This document shows positions 44,542 to 54,351 of a stretch of 64,000 nucleotides of DNA, one piece after another. The position numbers were made by a program, and so were the translations under genes. Under the pieces are notes generated by a model. That model was not told the origin of the DNA. It saw nothing but the letters and a program-made list of their open reading frames with translations, and did no database searches. Position 1 is the first letter of the stretch, and each line of letters begins with the position of its first letter. The DNA is from Niallia nealsonii (GTDB lineage: Bacteria; Bacillota; Bacilli; Bacillales; Cytobacillaceae): positions 124,001-188,000 of the forward strand of contig NZ_PISE01000003.1 in assembly GCF_002835805.1 (NCBI RefSeq), written 5' to 3'.

Positions 44542-45276
44542 ATGGAATTTAAGCAGATTCGACCAAAAAAAATCTATGAAGAAATAGCAGAAACTTTACA
44601 TGAAGGAATTCGTTCAGGAGCTTTAAAGCCTGGCGAAAAACTGGCATCTGTTCAACAGCTTGCAGAAAATTTCCAAGTAAGTCGTTCGGCCGTTAGAGAA
44701 GCGCTATCTGCATTAAAAGCAAAAGGGTTAATTGAAATGAAACAAGGGGAAGGAACCTATGTAAAAAAGTTTGAGGCAGATCAAATTATGTTTTCCTTGC
44801 CTTCCGCTATTCTGATGAAAAAGAAGGACATTAATCATCTCCTTGAAGTAAGAAGCATCATGGAGGTAGGTGCGGCAGTCGCTGCAGCAAATAATCGTAC
44901 AACTGAAGATTTGAAAAAAATGAAAGCAGCTTTAGAAAAAATGAAACTGGCAAATGGCGTAGAAGAGCTAGGAGAAAAATCAGATCTAAACTTTCATTTT
45001 GCAGTTGCTGCAGCTTCGCAAAACCCGTTGTTGGTAAACTTATTGCTTAATGTTTCAGATATAATGCAGGAAGCGATGAAAGAAACGAGGCGATTATGGC
45101 TGTTTTCTAAACAAACAACAACAGAGAGACTGTATGAAGAACATCTTGCCATTTATGAAGCTATTTTTGAGAAGAATGAAAATAAAGCAAAGGAGACGAT
45201 GCTCTATCATTTGCAAAAAGTAGAGGCAGTATTAAAGAAATATTTTGATTCCAAAGAAAAGGAACAGAATGAATAA
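44542..45276 (+). CDS. lutR: FadR-subfamily GntR regulator LutR
   Basis: 244 aa. The N-terminal winged helix (GALKPGEKLASVQQLAENFQ, VSRSAVREALSALKAKGLIE, GEGTYVKKF) is followed by an FCD effector domain with metal/ligand residues such as DLNFHFAVAAASQNP and EEHLAIYEAIFE. B. subtilis LutR represses lutP and lutABC, with L-lactate as inducer. GGAGG precedes ATG 44542. It lies between the permease and the oxidation genes, each with the same operator. Confidence 0.92.
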   Translation: MEFKQIRPKKIYEEIAETLHEGIRSGALKPGEKLASVQQLAENFQVSRSAVREALSALKAKGLIEMKQGEGTYVKKFEADQIMFSLPSAILMKKKDINHLLEVRSIMEVGAAVAAANNRTTEDLKKMKAALEKMKLANGVEELGEKSDLNFHFAVAAASQNPLLVNLLLNVSDIMQEAMKETRRLWLFSKQTTTERLYEEHLAIYEAIFEKNENKAKETMLYHLQKVEAVLKKYFDSKEKEQNE

Positions 45277-45323
45277 TAAATAGCAGCTTGAGTAAGGGGA
45301 CAATGATAGAAAAATTTTTTCAC

Positions 45324-45352
45324 TTGCAAAATGTAAAAATTAGGACTATATT
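45324..45352 (+). promoter_or_regulatory. lutABC promoter
   Basis: TTGCAA (45324-45329), 17 nt, TATATT (45347-45352). It leaves a leader of about 200 nt containing a cre-like site and the LutR operator. Confidence 0.55.
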
Positions 45353-45354
45353 AA

Positions 45355-45368
45355 TGAAAACGCTTAAT
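45355..45368 (+). promoter_or_regulatory. cre-like CcpA site at the lutA start point
   Basis: TGAAAACGCTTAAT matches the cre consensus at 12 of 14 positions and covers the expected +1 of the promoter just upstream, a classical catabolite-repression position. Confidence 0.55.
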
Positions 45369-45488
45369 TTGAAATTTCATAAAAATCATAGCAGTTTCTA
45401 GAATCTCTTACAGTCAACCACGTTTTTTTATAGAGACTAATTAAACAAAACACTCTATGGATACATATAGGGTGATTTTAAAAATCTA

Positions 45489-45501
45489 GTCATCTGATGA
45501 C
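45489..45501 (+). promoter_or_regulatory. LutR operator upstream of lutA
   Basis: GTCATCTGATGAC, identical to the lutP operator. Extended similarity (AGGTCATCWGATGACTWG) appears when one copy is reverse-complemented. It lies 63 nt before the lutA start, downstream of the promoter called here, so a second promoter nearer the gene is possible. Confidence 0.82.
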
Positions 45502-45563
45502 CTGTTCATTTGTGTGTGTAAGGAATAATAAATGTTGGGAGTTTATTTTTAAAGGAGGATGTC

Positions 45564-46286
45564 ATGATGAAAGTGACTTTATTTGCAACCTGTTTAGTGG
45601 ATATGTTTCAAAGTGATGTAGGAAAAGCAACAGTAGAATTATTAGAACGTTTAGGATGTGAAATTGATTTTCCTACAACACAAATTTGCTGTGGCCAGCC
45701 TTCTTATAATAGTGGTTATGTAGAGGAAACAAAGGGTGCCATGAAAACAATGATAAAAGCATTTGAACATGCTGAATATATTGTTTGTCCTTCAGGATCT
45801 TGCGCTTATATGTTTCATGAGTATCAGCATATTTTTAAAGGAGATCCTGTCTGGGAACCAAAAGCAAAAGAACTTGCAAAAAAAACATATGAATTAACTC
45901 AATTTATTGTAGACGTGTTAAGAGTAGAAGATGTTGGCGCAAGTTTTAATGGAAAAGTAACCTATCATACTTCTTGTCATATGACTAGATTATTAGGTGT
46001 CAAAGAAGCGCCTATTAAACTATTGAAAAATGTAAAAGGTTTAGAATATGAAGATTTGCCAGGAAAACAAAATTGTTGTGGATTTGGCGGAACTTTTTCT
46101 GTCAAAATGGGGCAAATATCTGAACAAATGGTAGATGAAAAGGTTAGTTGTATAGAAGAAACAGGGGCAGATTATATTATCAGTGCAGATGCAGGCTGCT
46201 TAATGAATATTGGCGGGCGTTTAGGAAGAAAAGGTAAGCCAGTGAGAGCGCTCCATATTGCAGAAGTTTTGAATAGCCGTTTATAA
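45564..46286 (+). CDS. lutA: L-lactate utilisation protein LutA
   Basis: 240 aa. Subunit of the LutABC iron-sulfur complex that oxidises L-lactate to pyruvate. It contains two CCG (cysteine-rich) domains: [10 protein letters not shown] with [14 protein letters not shown], and [13 protein letters not shown] with [16 protein letters not shown]-terminal [20 protein letters not shown] precedes two consecutive ATGs (45564, 45567); either may be used. First gene of the lut operon. Confidence 0.96.
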   Translation: MMKVTLFATCLVDMFQSDVGKATVELLERLGCEIDFPTTQICCGQPSYNSGYVEETKGAMKTMIKAFEHAEYIVCPSGSCAYMFHEYQHIFKGDPVWEPKAKELAKKTYELTQFIVDVLRVEDVGASFNGKVTYHTSCHMTRLLGVKEAPIKLLKNVKGLEYEDLPGKQNCCGFGGTFSVKMGQISEQMVDEKVSCIEETGADYIISADAGCLMNIGGRLGRKGKPVRALHIAEVLNSRL

Positions 46287-46307
46287 AAGGGGAGGGGGAT
46301 TTTAATT

Positions 46308-47735
46308 ATGTCAATGAAAACTAGCTCCGTAGAATTTAAGTCCAGAGTAAAAAGTGAATTGCAAAATGAATTTATGCGTGGTGCTGTTTCAAAGGCTCAA
46401 GAAACCATTCAAGGAAGAAAAAATGCAGTGACAGAAGAGATGGGAAACTGGGAAGAATGGCGTTCGCACGGGGAAGAGATACGTCAGCATGTCTTAGAAA
46501 ATCTGGATTATTATTTATATGAATTAAGTGAAAATGTGGCAAAAAGAGGAGGGCATGTCTTTTTTGCAAAAACGGCAGAAGAAGCGAGCACCTATATTGA
46601 AGAGATAGCAAAAAAGAAAAATGCCAAAAAGGTAGTAAAAGCAAAATCAATGGTGACAGAAGAGATTTCTCTTAATCAAAAGCTAGAAGGCGCTGGCTGC
46701 AAGGTCATTGAAACAGATTTAGGGGAATACATTTTGCAAGTAGATGATCATGATCCACCATCTCATATCGTTGTTCCAGCATTACATAAAAATAAAGAGC
46801 AAATTCGTGATGTATTTGCAAAGAAACTAAATTATACAAATACAGAAAGACCCGAGGAACTGGCATGGCATGCTCGTCAAGTTCTTCGTGAGGAATATTT
46901 AACGGCGGATATCGGGATAACTGGCTGCAACTTCGCAGTAGCAGAAACTGGTTCCATTACCCTTGTAACAAATGAAGGAAATGCGGACCTTGTTGCAGCA
47001 TTGCCTAAAACACAGGTTGTTGTAATGGGGATGGAAAGAATTGTTCCTACATTTGATGAAATGGAAGTACTTGTTGGAATGTTGACAAGAAGTGCAGTAG
47101 GCCAAAAACTAACAAGTTATGTAACTACTCTAACAGGCCCTAAAGAAGCTGGCGATGTGGATGGACCGGAGGAATTTCATTTAGTCATAGTGGATAACGG
47201 AAGATCAGATATACTTGGCGGAGAATTCCAATCGGTTCTTCAATGCATTCGCTGTGCGGCATGTGTAAATGTTTGTCCTGTCTACAGACAAGTAGGGGGA
47301 CACTCTTATGGATCCATTTATTCTGGTCCAATTGGAGCAGTATTATCGCCACTTTTAGGTGGATATGATGAATTCAAAGAGCTTCCATATGCATCTACAT
47401 TATGTGCCGCATGTACGGATGCATGTCCAGTGAAGATCCCTCTTCATGAATTATTGCATAAACATCGTCAAGTAATTGTAGAGAGGGAAGGGAAAGCACC
47501 AATATCAGAAAAGCTGATCTTTAAGGCATTTGGTCTTGGAGCAGCTTCGCCAGCTTTATATAACATCGGTTCAAAAATGGCTCCAGCATTAACAAAGCCG
47601 TTATCTAAAGGAGATAAAATTACTAAAGGGGTTGGCTTAATAAAAGAATGGACAGATATCCGCGATTTTCCTGCACCAACAAAAGAGCGATTCCGTGACT
47701 GGTATAAAAACCGTGATAAAGGAGGCAAAAGCTGA
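46308..47735 (+). CDS. lutB: L-lactate utilisation iron-sulfur protein LutB
   Basis: 475 aa. An LUD domain (about 60-290, with [20 protein letters not shown]) is followed by a ferredoxin-type region with two 4Fe-4S motifs, [15 protein letters not shown] and [13 protein letters not shown], and a C-terminal tail. It transfers electrons within the LutABC complex. GGGGAGGGGG precedes ATG 46308, 21 nt after lutA. Its stop shares one base with the lutC start (TGATG). Confidence 0.96.
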   Translation: MSMKTSSVEFKSRVKSELQNEFMRGAVSKAQETIQGRKNAVTEEMGNWEEWRSHGEEIRQHVLENLDYYLYELSENVAKRGGHVFFAKTAEEASTYIEEIAKKKNAKKVVKAKSMVTEEISLNQKLEGAGCKVIETDLGEYILQVDDHDPPSHIVVPALHKNKEQIRDVFAKKLNYTNTERPEELAWHARQVLREEYLTADIGITGCNFAVAETGSITLVTNEGNADLVAALPKTQVVVMGMERIVPTFDEMEVLVGMLTRSAVGQKLTSYVTTLTGPKEAGDVDGPEEFHLVIVDNGRSDILGGEFQSVLQCIRCAACVNVCPVYRQVGGHSYGSIYSGPIGAVLSPLLGGYDEFKELPYASTLCAACTDACPVKIPLHELLHKHRQVIVEREGKAPISEKLIFKAFGLGAASPALYNIGSKMAPALTKPLSKGDKITKGVGLIKEWTDIRDFPAPTKERFRDWYKNRDKGGKS

Positions 47736-48451
47736 TGCAAGGAACTATTCAAAATAGAGATTCTTTTTTAAAAAACATAGCATCAAGATTGGGAAGAGAA
47801 AGAAAAGTAGAAGTTGCAAAACCTGTTTGGGCGTATAATCCCCAAGAACAAGTGTTAAAAGATGCAACAAAAGATGAATTATTAGAAGTATTAAAAACAC
47901 AATGTTTAAAAATCCATACAGACTTAATTACTACAACTAAAGCAGATCTCCCGCAAAAGTTAGAGAATTTAATTTCAGAATATGGCGGCGGACCAATCGT
48001 TACTTGGAAAGACTCGCGCTACGAGGAATATGGTGTCAGCAATTTATTGACACAAGATTTACCTAATAAAAATATAGAAGTATACGAATGGCAAGCATCA
48101 AAAGGCAAAGAAAATATTCAAAAAGCAGAAAATGCTAATATTGGCATAACAATCAGTGAAATAACTTTAGCCGAATCAGGTACAGTAGTTTTGTATAGCG
48201 GCAATGATCGAGGCAGAACAGTCAGCTTTTTACCAACCAATTCTATTATGCTTATACCAAAAAGCACACTAGTACCGCGAATGACACAAGCAGCACATAA
48301 ATTAAGAGAAAAAGTGAAAAATGGAGAAAAAATCCCAAGCTGCATTAATTATATTACAGGACCAAGCAACTCAGCCGATATAGAAATGGATTTAGTTGTA
48401 GGGGTGCACGGACCTGTAAAAGCATCGTATATTGTAATAGAAGACTTATAA
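47735..48451 (+). CDS. lutC: L-lactate utilisation protein LutC
   Basis: 238 aa, LUD domain only. NIGITISEITLAESGTVVLY, then RTVSFLPTNSIMLIPKSTLV and CINYITGPSNSADIEMDLVV carry the family pattern. Third subunit of the lactate oxidation complex. It overlaps lutB by one base, so is translationally coupled, and is closed by a terminator. Confidence 0.95.
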   Translation: MQGTIQNRDSFLKNIASRLGRERKVEVAKPVWAYNPQEQVLKDATKDELLEVLKTQCLKIHTDLITTTKADLPQKLENLISEYGGGPIVTWKDSRYEEYGVSNLLTQDLPNKNIEVYEWQASKGKENIQKAENANIGITISEITLAESGTVVLYSGNDRGRTVSFLPTNSIMLIPKSTLVPRMTQAAHKLREKVKNGEKIPSCINYITGPSNSADIEMDLVVGVHGPVKASYIVIEDL

Positions 48452-48464
48452 AAGAGAAATGAAT

Positions 48465-48496
48465 GAAGCTGCCCTAAATTGGGGCAGCTTTATTTG
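48465..48496 (+). terminator. Terminator after lutC
   Basis: AAGCTGCCC (48466-48474) and GGGCAGCTT (48482-48490) with a short loop, followed by TTTATTT. The rest of the 450-bp gap to argC contains a GACGGCGAATAAA motif, an ARG-like box and the argC promoter. Confidence 0.82.
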
Positions 48497-48725
48497 CATT
48501 GTTAAAAAGGTTGGATCGTAAAAAATTCGATAAGTAATAAAATATATGCAGGATAGCAGAAAAAGTGAGCAGGACGGCGAATAAAAAGGGAGAGAGTGGA
48601 AAATAAGTTGTAAGAAACAGAGATTTGCCAAGGCATAATTCCTAATTAATATACAACCACACTAAGCGGCGAAAAACTTCCTGCAGAAATTCTGAATTTT
48701 CCCTAGTGAATAATAATCGGCTTGA

Positions 48726-48743
48726 ATTGCATTTTTACTTTTC
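48726..48743 (-). promoter_or_regulatory. Candidate AhrC/ArgR box upstream of argC
   Basis: Minus strand GAAAAGTAAAAATGCAAT matches the B. subtilis ARG box CATGAATAAAAATKCAAK at about 13 of 18 positions. It lies about 70 nt upstream of the argC -35. A second AT-rich GAATATTAAT stretch overlaps the start point. The degenerate consensus in AT-rich DNA makes this tentative. Confidence 0.4.
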
Positions 48744-48799
48744 TATTTTAATAACTTGCTTGAAAAGTTAGAAAACTAATACTTTTATGAAAAAACAGG

Positions 48800-48828
48800 T
48801 TGATTTTATAATGCTAAGTTTTTATAAT
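48800..48828 (+). promoter_or_regulatory. Promoter of the arginine operon
   Basis: TTGATT (48800-48805), 17-nt spacer, TATAAT (48823-48828), about 72 nt upstream of the argC start. Confidence 0.75.
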
Positions 48829-48900
48829 AAGAGAATCGAATATTAATAAATATAAAAAAAAATGATTAAATATACACATTTCCTATTGAAGGAGGAAATT

Positions 48901-49935
48901 ATGAAGGCAGCAATCATCGGTACTACAGGCTACGGTGGAGTGGAATTAATTAGAATTTTGCATACACATCCAACTATTAACATACATTCTGTTCATACAA
49001 CAAGAGAAGAGGTTCCAGTTTGGAACGAATATCCTCATTTATACAATATTATTGAAAATAAACTAGAAAAAATAAATGTTGCAAAAATAGCGGAGGAAAG
49101 TGATATCGTATTTTTTGCTACTCCATCAGGTGTTTCCAGTAAATTGGTAGAAGAGTTTTCTCATACAAATATCAAAATGGTCGACTTATCTGGTGATTTG
49201 CGTTTAAGAAATACAGAAGATTATAAAACATGGTATAAAAAAGAGCCTGTGCAAGCAGAGTTGATCAATAAATTTGTTTATGGTCTTACAGAGTGGAACA
49301 GAGGAGAAATCGAAAAAGCAAAATGGATTTCCAATCCAGGCTGTTATCCTACAGCAACGTTATTAGGATTAGCTCCAGCAGTAAAAGAAAAAATAATAAA
49401 AACAGATAGTATTATTATTGACGCAAAATCGGGAATCTCAGGTGCAGGAAGAAGTCCATCAAGGGATACAATGCTTGCAGAAATGAATGAAAATTTCAAA
49501 ATTTATAAAGTAAATAAACATCAGCATATTCCAGAAATTGAACAGCAATTATTAGATTGGAACAGCGATATTAAACCAATTACATTTTCAACACATTTAT
49601 TGCCTATCAATAGAGGAATCATGTCAACGATATATGTTTCCTTAAAAGAAGAATATACAACAAGTTCTATTCATGAATTATATGAAGAAGCATACAAAAA
49701 TCATCCTTTTGTCCGTGTCCGACCATTAGGGCATTTTCCTACTATTAAAGAGGTGAGCGGGTCAAATTATTGTGATATTGGTGTGGATGTGGATGAAAGA
49801 ACAGGAAGACTAACCATTATATCTGTCATTGACAATTTAATGAAAGGGGCAGCAGGGCAGGCGGTTCAAAATGCAAACATCATGAGCGGATTGCATGAAA
49901 CGGCTGGACTAAACTTTTTACCGCTGTACCCATAA
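48901..49935 (+). CDS. argC: N-acetyl-γ-glutamyl-phosphate reductase ArgC
   Basis: 344 aa. NADPH-dependent reduction step of arginine synthesis. Rossmann motif IIGTTGYGGVEL, catalytic Cys in SNPGCYPTATLL, substrate residues in KSGISGAGR, and HQHIPEIEQQL with the catalytic His. The frame is open from 48862, but AAGGAGG lies just before ATG 48901 and homologues start there (MKAAIIG). First gene of a seven-gene arginine operon. Confidence 0.96.
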   Translation: MKAAIIGTTGYGGVELIRILHTHPTINIHSVHTTREEVPVWNEYPHLYNIIENKLEKINVAKIAEESDIVFFATPSGVSSKLVEEFSHTNIKMVDLSGDLRLRNTEDYKTWYKKEPVQAELINKFVYGLTEWNRGEIEKAKWISNPGCYPTATLLGLAPAVKEKIIKTDSIIIDAKSGISGAGRSPSRDTMLAEMNENFKIYKVNKHQHIPEIEQQLLDWNSDIKPITFSTHLLPINRGIMSTIYVSLKEEYTTSSIHELYEEAYKNHPFVRVRPLGHFPTIKEVSGSNYCDIGVDVDERTGRLTIISVIDNLMKGAAGQAVQNANIMSGLHETAGLNFLPLYP

Positions 49936-49951
49936 GAAAGGAGCAGAAAAA

Positions 49952-51199
49952 GTGCAGGTTATATCAAATATCAATGAGGAACAATCATCGTATGTAAAAG
50001 AAATCGTGGATGGCAGCATCGTTACACCAATTGGATTTAGTGCAGCAGGTATACATGCTGGACTGCGTTATGCTAAAAAGGATTTAGGAGCCATTATTAG
50101 TGAGGTTCCTGCAAATGCAGCTGCTGTATATACAACAAGCCATTTTCAAGCTGCTCCATTAAAGGTGACACAAGCATCTATCCAAGCAGAGAAGCTGATC
50201 CAGGCAGTTATTGTAAACAGTGCATGTGCGAATGCTTGTACAGGAGAAAAAGGGCTACAAGATGCTTATAAAATGCGTGAGTTAATGGCAGAACATCTAC
50301 AAATTAAAAAAGAATATGTAGCTGTTTCATCAACAGGCGTTATTGGAGAATATTTGAAAATGGATAAAATTGCTTCAGGAATCCAACAAATAAGCGAGGG
50401 CAGTACAGTAAGCCATGCCGATGCATTTCAAGAAGCAATTTTAACAACAGATACTGTAATGAAAAAATGCTGCTATACGGCAAAGCTTGGCGGCGTGACA
50501 GTAACAATGGGCGGAACGTCTAAAGGATCAGGAATGATTCATCCAAATATGGCAACAATGCTGGCATTTATTACAACCGATGCAAAAATAGATTCCGATT
50601 GTTTGCAAAGCTCATTAAGCAAAGTAATTCCGACGACTTTTAATCAAATAACAGTGGACGGAGATACTTCTACAAATGATACAGTTTTAGTATTGGCAAA
50701 TGGGATGGCAGAAAACGAAGCGATAACAGCGGAACATCCTGATTATCCAGTATTTTTAGAACTTTTAGCAAAAACATGTGAAAGTTTGGCAAAACAAATC
50801 GCTAAAGATGGAGAAGGCGCCACAAAGCTTATTGAGGTAGAGGTGTCAGGAAGCAAAACAGAAGAAGAAGCAAGAGCCATTGCAAAACAAATCGTTGGTT
50901 CTAACTTAGTGAAAACAGCTGTTTATGGTTCAGATGCTAACTGGGGTCGTATTATTACAGCGATTGGCCAAACCAATACAGATGTTAATCCAGCTTCAGT
51001 TGATATTGCAATCGGAAATATTGTGATGTTAAAAAACAGCGAACCACAAGCTTTTTCTGAAGACGAAGCAATAAATTATCTTAATCAGGATTTTATTAAA
51101 ATTACAGTTGATCTTCACAATGGGGAATCAAAAGGAAAAGCTTGGGGCTGCGATTTATCTTATGATTATGTAAAAATAAATGCAAGCTATCGGACATAA
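49952..51199 (+). CDS. argJ: Bifunctional ornithine acetyltransferase/N-acetylglutamate synthase ArgJ
   Basis: 415 aa. It recycles the acetyl group from N-acetylornithine to glutamate. The self-cleavage site precedes Thr in GMIHPNMATMLAFITTDA, giving α and β chains. Other motifs: VNSACANACTGEKG, TVDGDTSTNDT, SDANWGRII. The start is GTG 49952, with AAAGGAG 8 nt upstream. Seventeen nt after argC. Confidence 0.96.
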   Translation: MQVISNINEEQSSYVKEIVDGSIVTPIGFSAAGIHAGLRYAKKDLGAIISEVPANAAAVYTTSHFQAAPLKVTQASIQAEKLIQAVIVNSACANACTGEKGLQDAYKMRELMAEHLQIKKEYVAVSSTGVIGEYLKMDKIASGIQQISEGSTVSHADAFQEAILTTDTVMKKCCYTAKLGGVTVTMGGTSKGSGMIHPNMATMLAFITTDAKIDSDCLQSSLSKVIPTTFNQITVDGDTSTNDTVLVLANGMAENEAITAEHPDYPVFLELLAKTCESLAKQIAKDGEGATKLIEVEVSGSKTEEEARAIAKQIVGSNLVKTAVYGSDANWGRIITAIGQTNTDVNPASVDIAIGNIVMLKNSEPQAFSEDEAINYLNQDFIKITVDLHNGESKGKAWGCDLSYDYVKINASYRT

Positions 51200-51211
51200 G
51201 AGGTGAATTTG

Positions 51212-51985
51212 ATGAAAACAATCCTTATAAAATGCGGCGGTAGTGTTATAGATCAATTGACTGAAGATTTTTTTGCTAGTTTAGCAGAATTACAAAAAGC
51301 TGGATTTCAATTAGTTTTTGTTCATGGAGGCGGCCCTGATATTAATGAAATGCTGGAACTTACAGGAGTTGTCCCTGAATTTCATAATGGTTTGCGGAAA
51401 ACAACAAAAGAAACACTGAATATTGTAGAGATGGTACTTTCAGGAAAAACAAACAGAAAACTTGTACACTTATTAAATAGTCATCATTTAAAAGCAATTG
51501 GAATAAACGGTACAGATAATCAAATTATTCAAGGATCTCTTATTGATGAAGCAGCACTAGGATATGTTGGCAATGTGGAAACAGTGAATAATAAGCTAAT
51601 CACAAAGCTTTTAACAGATGGATTAATTCCTGTCATAACGCCACTTGGCATTACAGAAAATGGGCAAATTTTAAATATTAATGCGGATTATGCAGCAGCA
51701 GCAGTTGCCAAAAGTTTAAAGGTGGAACATTGTTTATTTGTGACAGATGTTGATGGTATTCTAATAGATGGAAAAGTAGCAAATATTCTTGAACAAAAAG
51801 AAGTCCACCAGTATATAGAGGAAGGACAAATAACAGGCGGCATGATTCCAAAAGTAACATCCTCACTAGCAGCGTTAGAGAGCGGCTTAAAAAGTGTCAT
51901 GATTGTATCAGGAAAAAAAGCGATTTATGATGGGCAAACATTGTTTGGAACACAAATTGTTGAAAAACTGGAGGTCGTAAAATGA
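51212..51985 (+). CDS. argB: Acetylglutamate kinase ArgB
   Basis: 257 aa. Phosphorylates N-acetylglutamate. LIKCGGSV (phosphate-binding Lys), FVHGGGPDINEML, substrate region LNINADYAAAAVAKSL, and VTDVDGIL, ITGGMIPKV at the ATP site. In-frame GTG 51203 and TTG 51209 precede ATG 51212, but AGAGGTG immediately upstream makes the ATG the natural start. The stop overlaps the argD start. Confidence 0.95.
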   Translation: MKTILIKCGGSVIDQLTEDFFASLAELQKAGFQLVFVHGGGPDINEMLELTGVVPEFHNGLRKTTKETLNIVEMVLSGKTNRKLVHLLNSHHLKAIGINGTDNQIIQGSLIDEAALGYVGNVETVNNKLITKLLTDGLIPVITPLGITENGQILNINADYAAAAVAKSLKVEHCLFVTDVDGILIDGKVANILEQKEVHQYIEEGQITGGMIPKVTSSLAALESGLKSVMIVSGKKAIYDGQTLFGTQIVEKLEVVK

Positions 51986-53139
51986 GTCATTTATTTCCAA
52001 CTTATGCAAAATGGGAAATTGAGCCTGAATCGGCAAAAGGCAGTTATTTAATAGGAACAGATGGAAAAAAATATTTGGACTTCACTTCAGGAATTGGTGT
52101 TTGTGGTTTAGGACATTGCAATGAGGAAGTAAAAAAAGCAGTCGAAGAACAGTTAAACAAGTTTTGGCATGTATCCAATCTATTTCCTGTTGCATTGCAA
52201 GAGAAAGCCGCGGAATTAATCGTTAAAGGCAGCGGAATGGATTGCGTTTTCTTCAGCAATAGCGGTGCAGAGGCAAATGAAGCGGCTATTAAGCTAGCTA
52301 GAAAAGCGACTGGCAAATCAAAAATTATTACATTCTTATCCTCTTTTCATGGCAGAACATTTGCAACAATGTCGGCAACGGGCCAAGATAAAATAAAGCA
52401 TGGATATGGACCTATGCTAGAAACATTTGAATATGTTCCTTTTAACGATATATATGCATTAGAGCAGCAGTTAACAGATGATACAGCAGCCGTTATGTTG
52501 GAAGTGGTTCAAGGAGAAGGCGGCATTCATGTAGCTGCAAAAGAATTTCTGCAAAAAGTAGAAGTGCTTTGCAAAGAAAAAGGGGCACTTTTAATTATTG
52601 ATGAAATTCAAACAGGAATAGGCAGAACAGGCACGCCATTTGCATTTCAGCAATTTGATTTAAACCCAGATATCATTTCTATAGCAAAAGGACTTGCGAA
52701 TGGTATTCCAGTTGGTGCTATTGCTGCAAAAGGAAATTTAAAAGAATTTTTTGGAGCAGGGAGTCATGGAACTACATTTGGGGGAAACCCATTAGCAATG
52801 GCAGCAGCCAGCAAAACAATGGAGATTGTCTTTAATGAAGCTTTTTTACAAGCGGTTAATGAAAAAAGCAGCTATTTAATTCATTCGCTTCAAGAAAAAT
52901 TAAAATCAAACCAGTATGTAAAAGATATTCGCGGCTTGGGGCTAATGATTGGAATAGAAGTAGAGTTGGAAGTAGCAAATGTGTTAAGTGAGTTAAGAAA
53001 AACAGGATTTATTGCATTACCTGCAGGCACCAATGTTATTAGACTGCTTCCGTCATTAACGACTACAAAGGAAGAGATAGATTTGGCAGTAGAAATAATC
53101 GGAAAACTTTTAAATTCTTACACAAAAATGACAGTTTAA
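51982..53139 (+). CDS. argD: Acetylornithine aminotransferase ArgD
   Basis: 385 aa, PLP-dependent class III aminotransferase. Cofactor contacts: FSNSGAEANEAAIKLARK, SSFHGRTFATMSATG; LLIIDEIQTGIGRTG with the conserved Asp; PLP Lys in ISIAKGLANGIPVGA; then GSHGTTFGGNPLAMAA. It converts N-acetylglutamate semialdehyde to acetylornithine. Overlaps argB by 4 nt. After it comes the only sizeable gap inside the cluster (129 bp). Confidence 0.96.
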   Translation: MSHLFPTYAKWEIEPESAKGSYLIGTDGKKYLDFTSGIGVCGLGHCNEEVKKAVEEQLNKFWHVSNLFPVALQEKAAELIVKGSGMDCVFFSNSGAEANEAAIKLARKATGKSKIITFLSSFHGRTFATMSATGQDKIKHGYGPMLETFEYVPFNDIYALEQQLTDDTAAVMLEVVQGEGGIHVAAKEFLQKVEVLCKEKGALLIIDEIQTGIGRTGTPFAFQQFDLNPDIISIAKGLANGIPVGAIAAKGNLKEFFGAGSHGTTFGGNPLAMAAASKTMEIVFNEAFLQAVNEKSSYLIHSLQEKLKSNQYVKDIRGLGLMIGIEVELEVANVLSELRKTGFIALPAGTNVIRLLPSLTTTKEEIDLAVEIIGKLLNSYTKMTV

Positions 53140-53268
53140 GATGTATTTTCTTGCAAGTTGATGTATAATTATAAAAAATAAAAAATAAATATACAGTCTG
53201 GATCTATTGATCAATAAATTCAGAGCGACTTAAAAGAAGGGTAAAATCTAGATATAGAGGTGTACAAA

Positions 53269-54351
53269 ATGGAAGGATACTTGCACTTAAAGAATGGAGA
53301 AAAATATAAAGGAACATTTCAAACAAATGCTGTAAATCAAACAGCAAGTGGAGAAATTGTTTTTTTTACTGGAATGACAGGTTATCAAGAGGTGCTGACA
53401 GATCCTTCTTATAAAGATCAAATCATTGTTTTTACTTATCCACTAATCGGGAATTATGGGATAAATAATGAAGACTTTGAGAGCAAAAAGCCACATGTAG
53501 CTGGAGTAGTCGTATATGAAGCAAATAAAGACGCTTTTCATTATCAATCACAGCATTCATTATTGGAATATTTAGAGAAGTGGAATATCCCTTTAATATC
53601 ACATGTAGATACAAGAGCAATTGTAAAAAATATCCGTCAGGCTGGTTCGATGCCTGCTGTTTTGACAATAAAGGAAACGGCTCAAAAAGAAGACTTTTCT
53701 CTTGTAAAAGATAAAAAAGTGGCAAAAGTCTCTGAAAGAGATTTGCAGCAATATGGCAGCGGTGATTATCATATTGTTTTGGTGGATTTCGGCAAAAAAG
53801 AATCAATGGTAGATTGTTTATTGGAAAGAGGCTGCAAAGTAACGGTTGTACCATATAATACAGAATTTGAAACCATTCAAAATTTAGCGCCAAATGGAAT
53901 TTTATTGTCAAATGGACCTGGTGATCCAAAAGAGTTAAAAGAAGTATTGCCAACTGTTGAGGCGTTAATCAAACATTATCCAACATTAGGGATTTGTCTA
54001 GGCCATCAGTTATCTGCATTAGCATTAGGTGCTGAAACCAGCAAACTATCCTTTGGACATCGCGGCGCTAACCATCCAGTAATGGACAAAAAAAATCAAA
54101 AAGTGATTATGTCCTCCCAAAATCATAGCTATGTGGTGGTGGAAGAAAGTTTAAAAAATACAGGATGTACAGCACGTTTTTACAATTTGCATGATGGATC
54201 TGTAGAGGGATTATCCCATACTGAATATCCATTGCAAACCGTACAATTCCATCCGGAAGCAAATCCAGGTCCTTCTGAGGGTCAGTATATCTTTGATGAA
54301 TTTATTGAAAATGTTAAAGCAAATTATGGGAGAGTTTTCGCACATGCCTAA
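53269..54351 (+). CDS. carA: Carbamoyl-phosphate synthase small subunit, arginine-type CarA
   Basis: 360 aa. The glutaminase subunit supplies ammonia to CarB. An N-terminal domain (MEGYLHLKNGEKYKGTF, FFTGMTGYQEVLTDPSY) is followed by a class I amidotransferase domain with ILLSNGPGDP, nucleophile Cys in GICLGHQLSALALG and catalytic His in QFHPEANPGP. ATG 53269 is chosen because AGAGGTG lies just upstream; the frame is open from 53260. A TATAAT at 53164-53169 in the argD-carA gap suggests an internal promoter, but its -35 is poor. Confidence 0.94.
   Translation: MEGYLHLKNGEKYKGTFQTNAVNQTASGEIVFFTGMTGYQEVLTDPSYKDQIIVFTYPLIGNYGINNEDFESKKPHVAGVVVYEANKDAFHYQSQHSLLEYLEKWNIPLISHVDTRAIVKNIRQAGSMPAVLTIKETAQKEDFSLVKDKKVAKVSERDLQQYGSGDYHIVLVDFGKKESMVDCLLERGCKVTVVPYNTEFETIQNLAPNGILLSNGPGDPKELKEVLPTVEALIKHYPTLGICLGHQLSALALGAETSKLSFGHRGANHPVMDKKNQKVIMSSQNHSYVVVEESLKNTGCTARFYNLHDGSVEGLSHTEYPLQTVQFHPEANPGPSEGQYIFDEFIENVKANYGRVFAHA

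Noticed and set aside
48862-48900. Upstream ATG in frame with argC
   Set aside because: The strong AAGGAGG is located after it, just before ATG 48901, where homologues start.
48452-48900. T-box or other leader riboswitch before argC
   Set aside because: No T-box sequence (TGGNACCGCG) or specifier structure; the leader after the predicted promoter is only about 70 nt.
53432-53953. 173-aa antisense ORF over carA
   Set aside because: Leucine-rich shadow frame; carA has all expected motifs.
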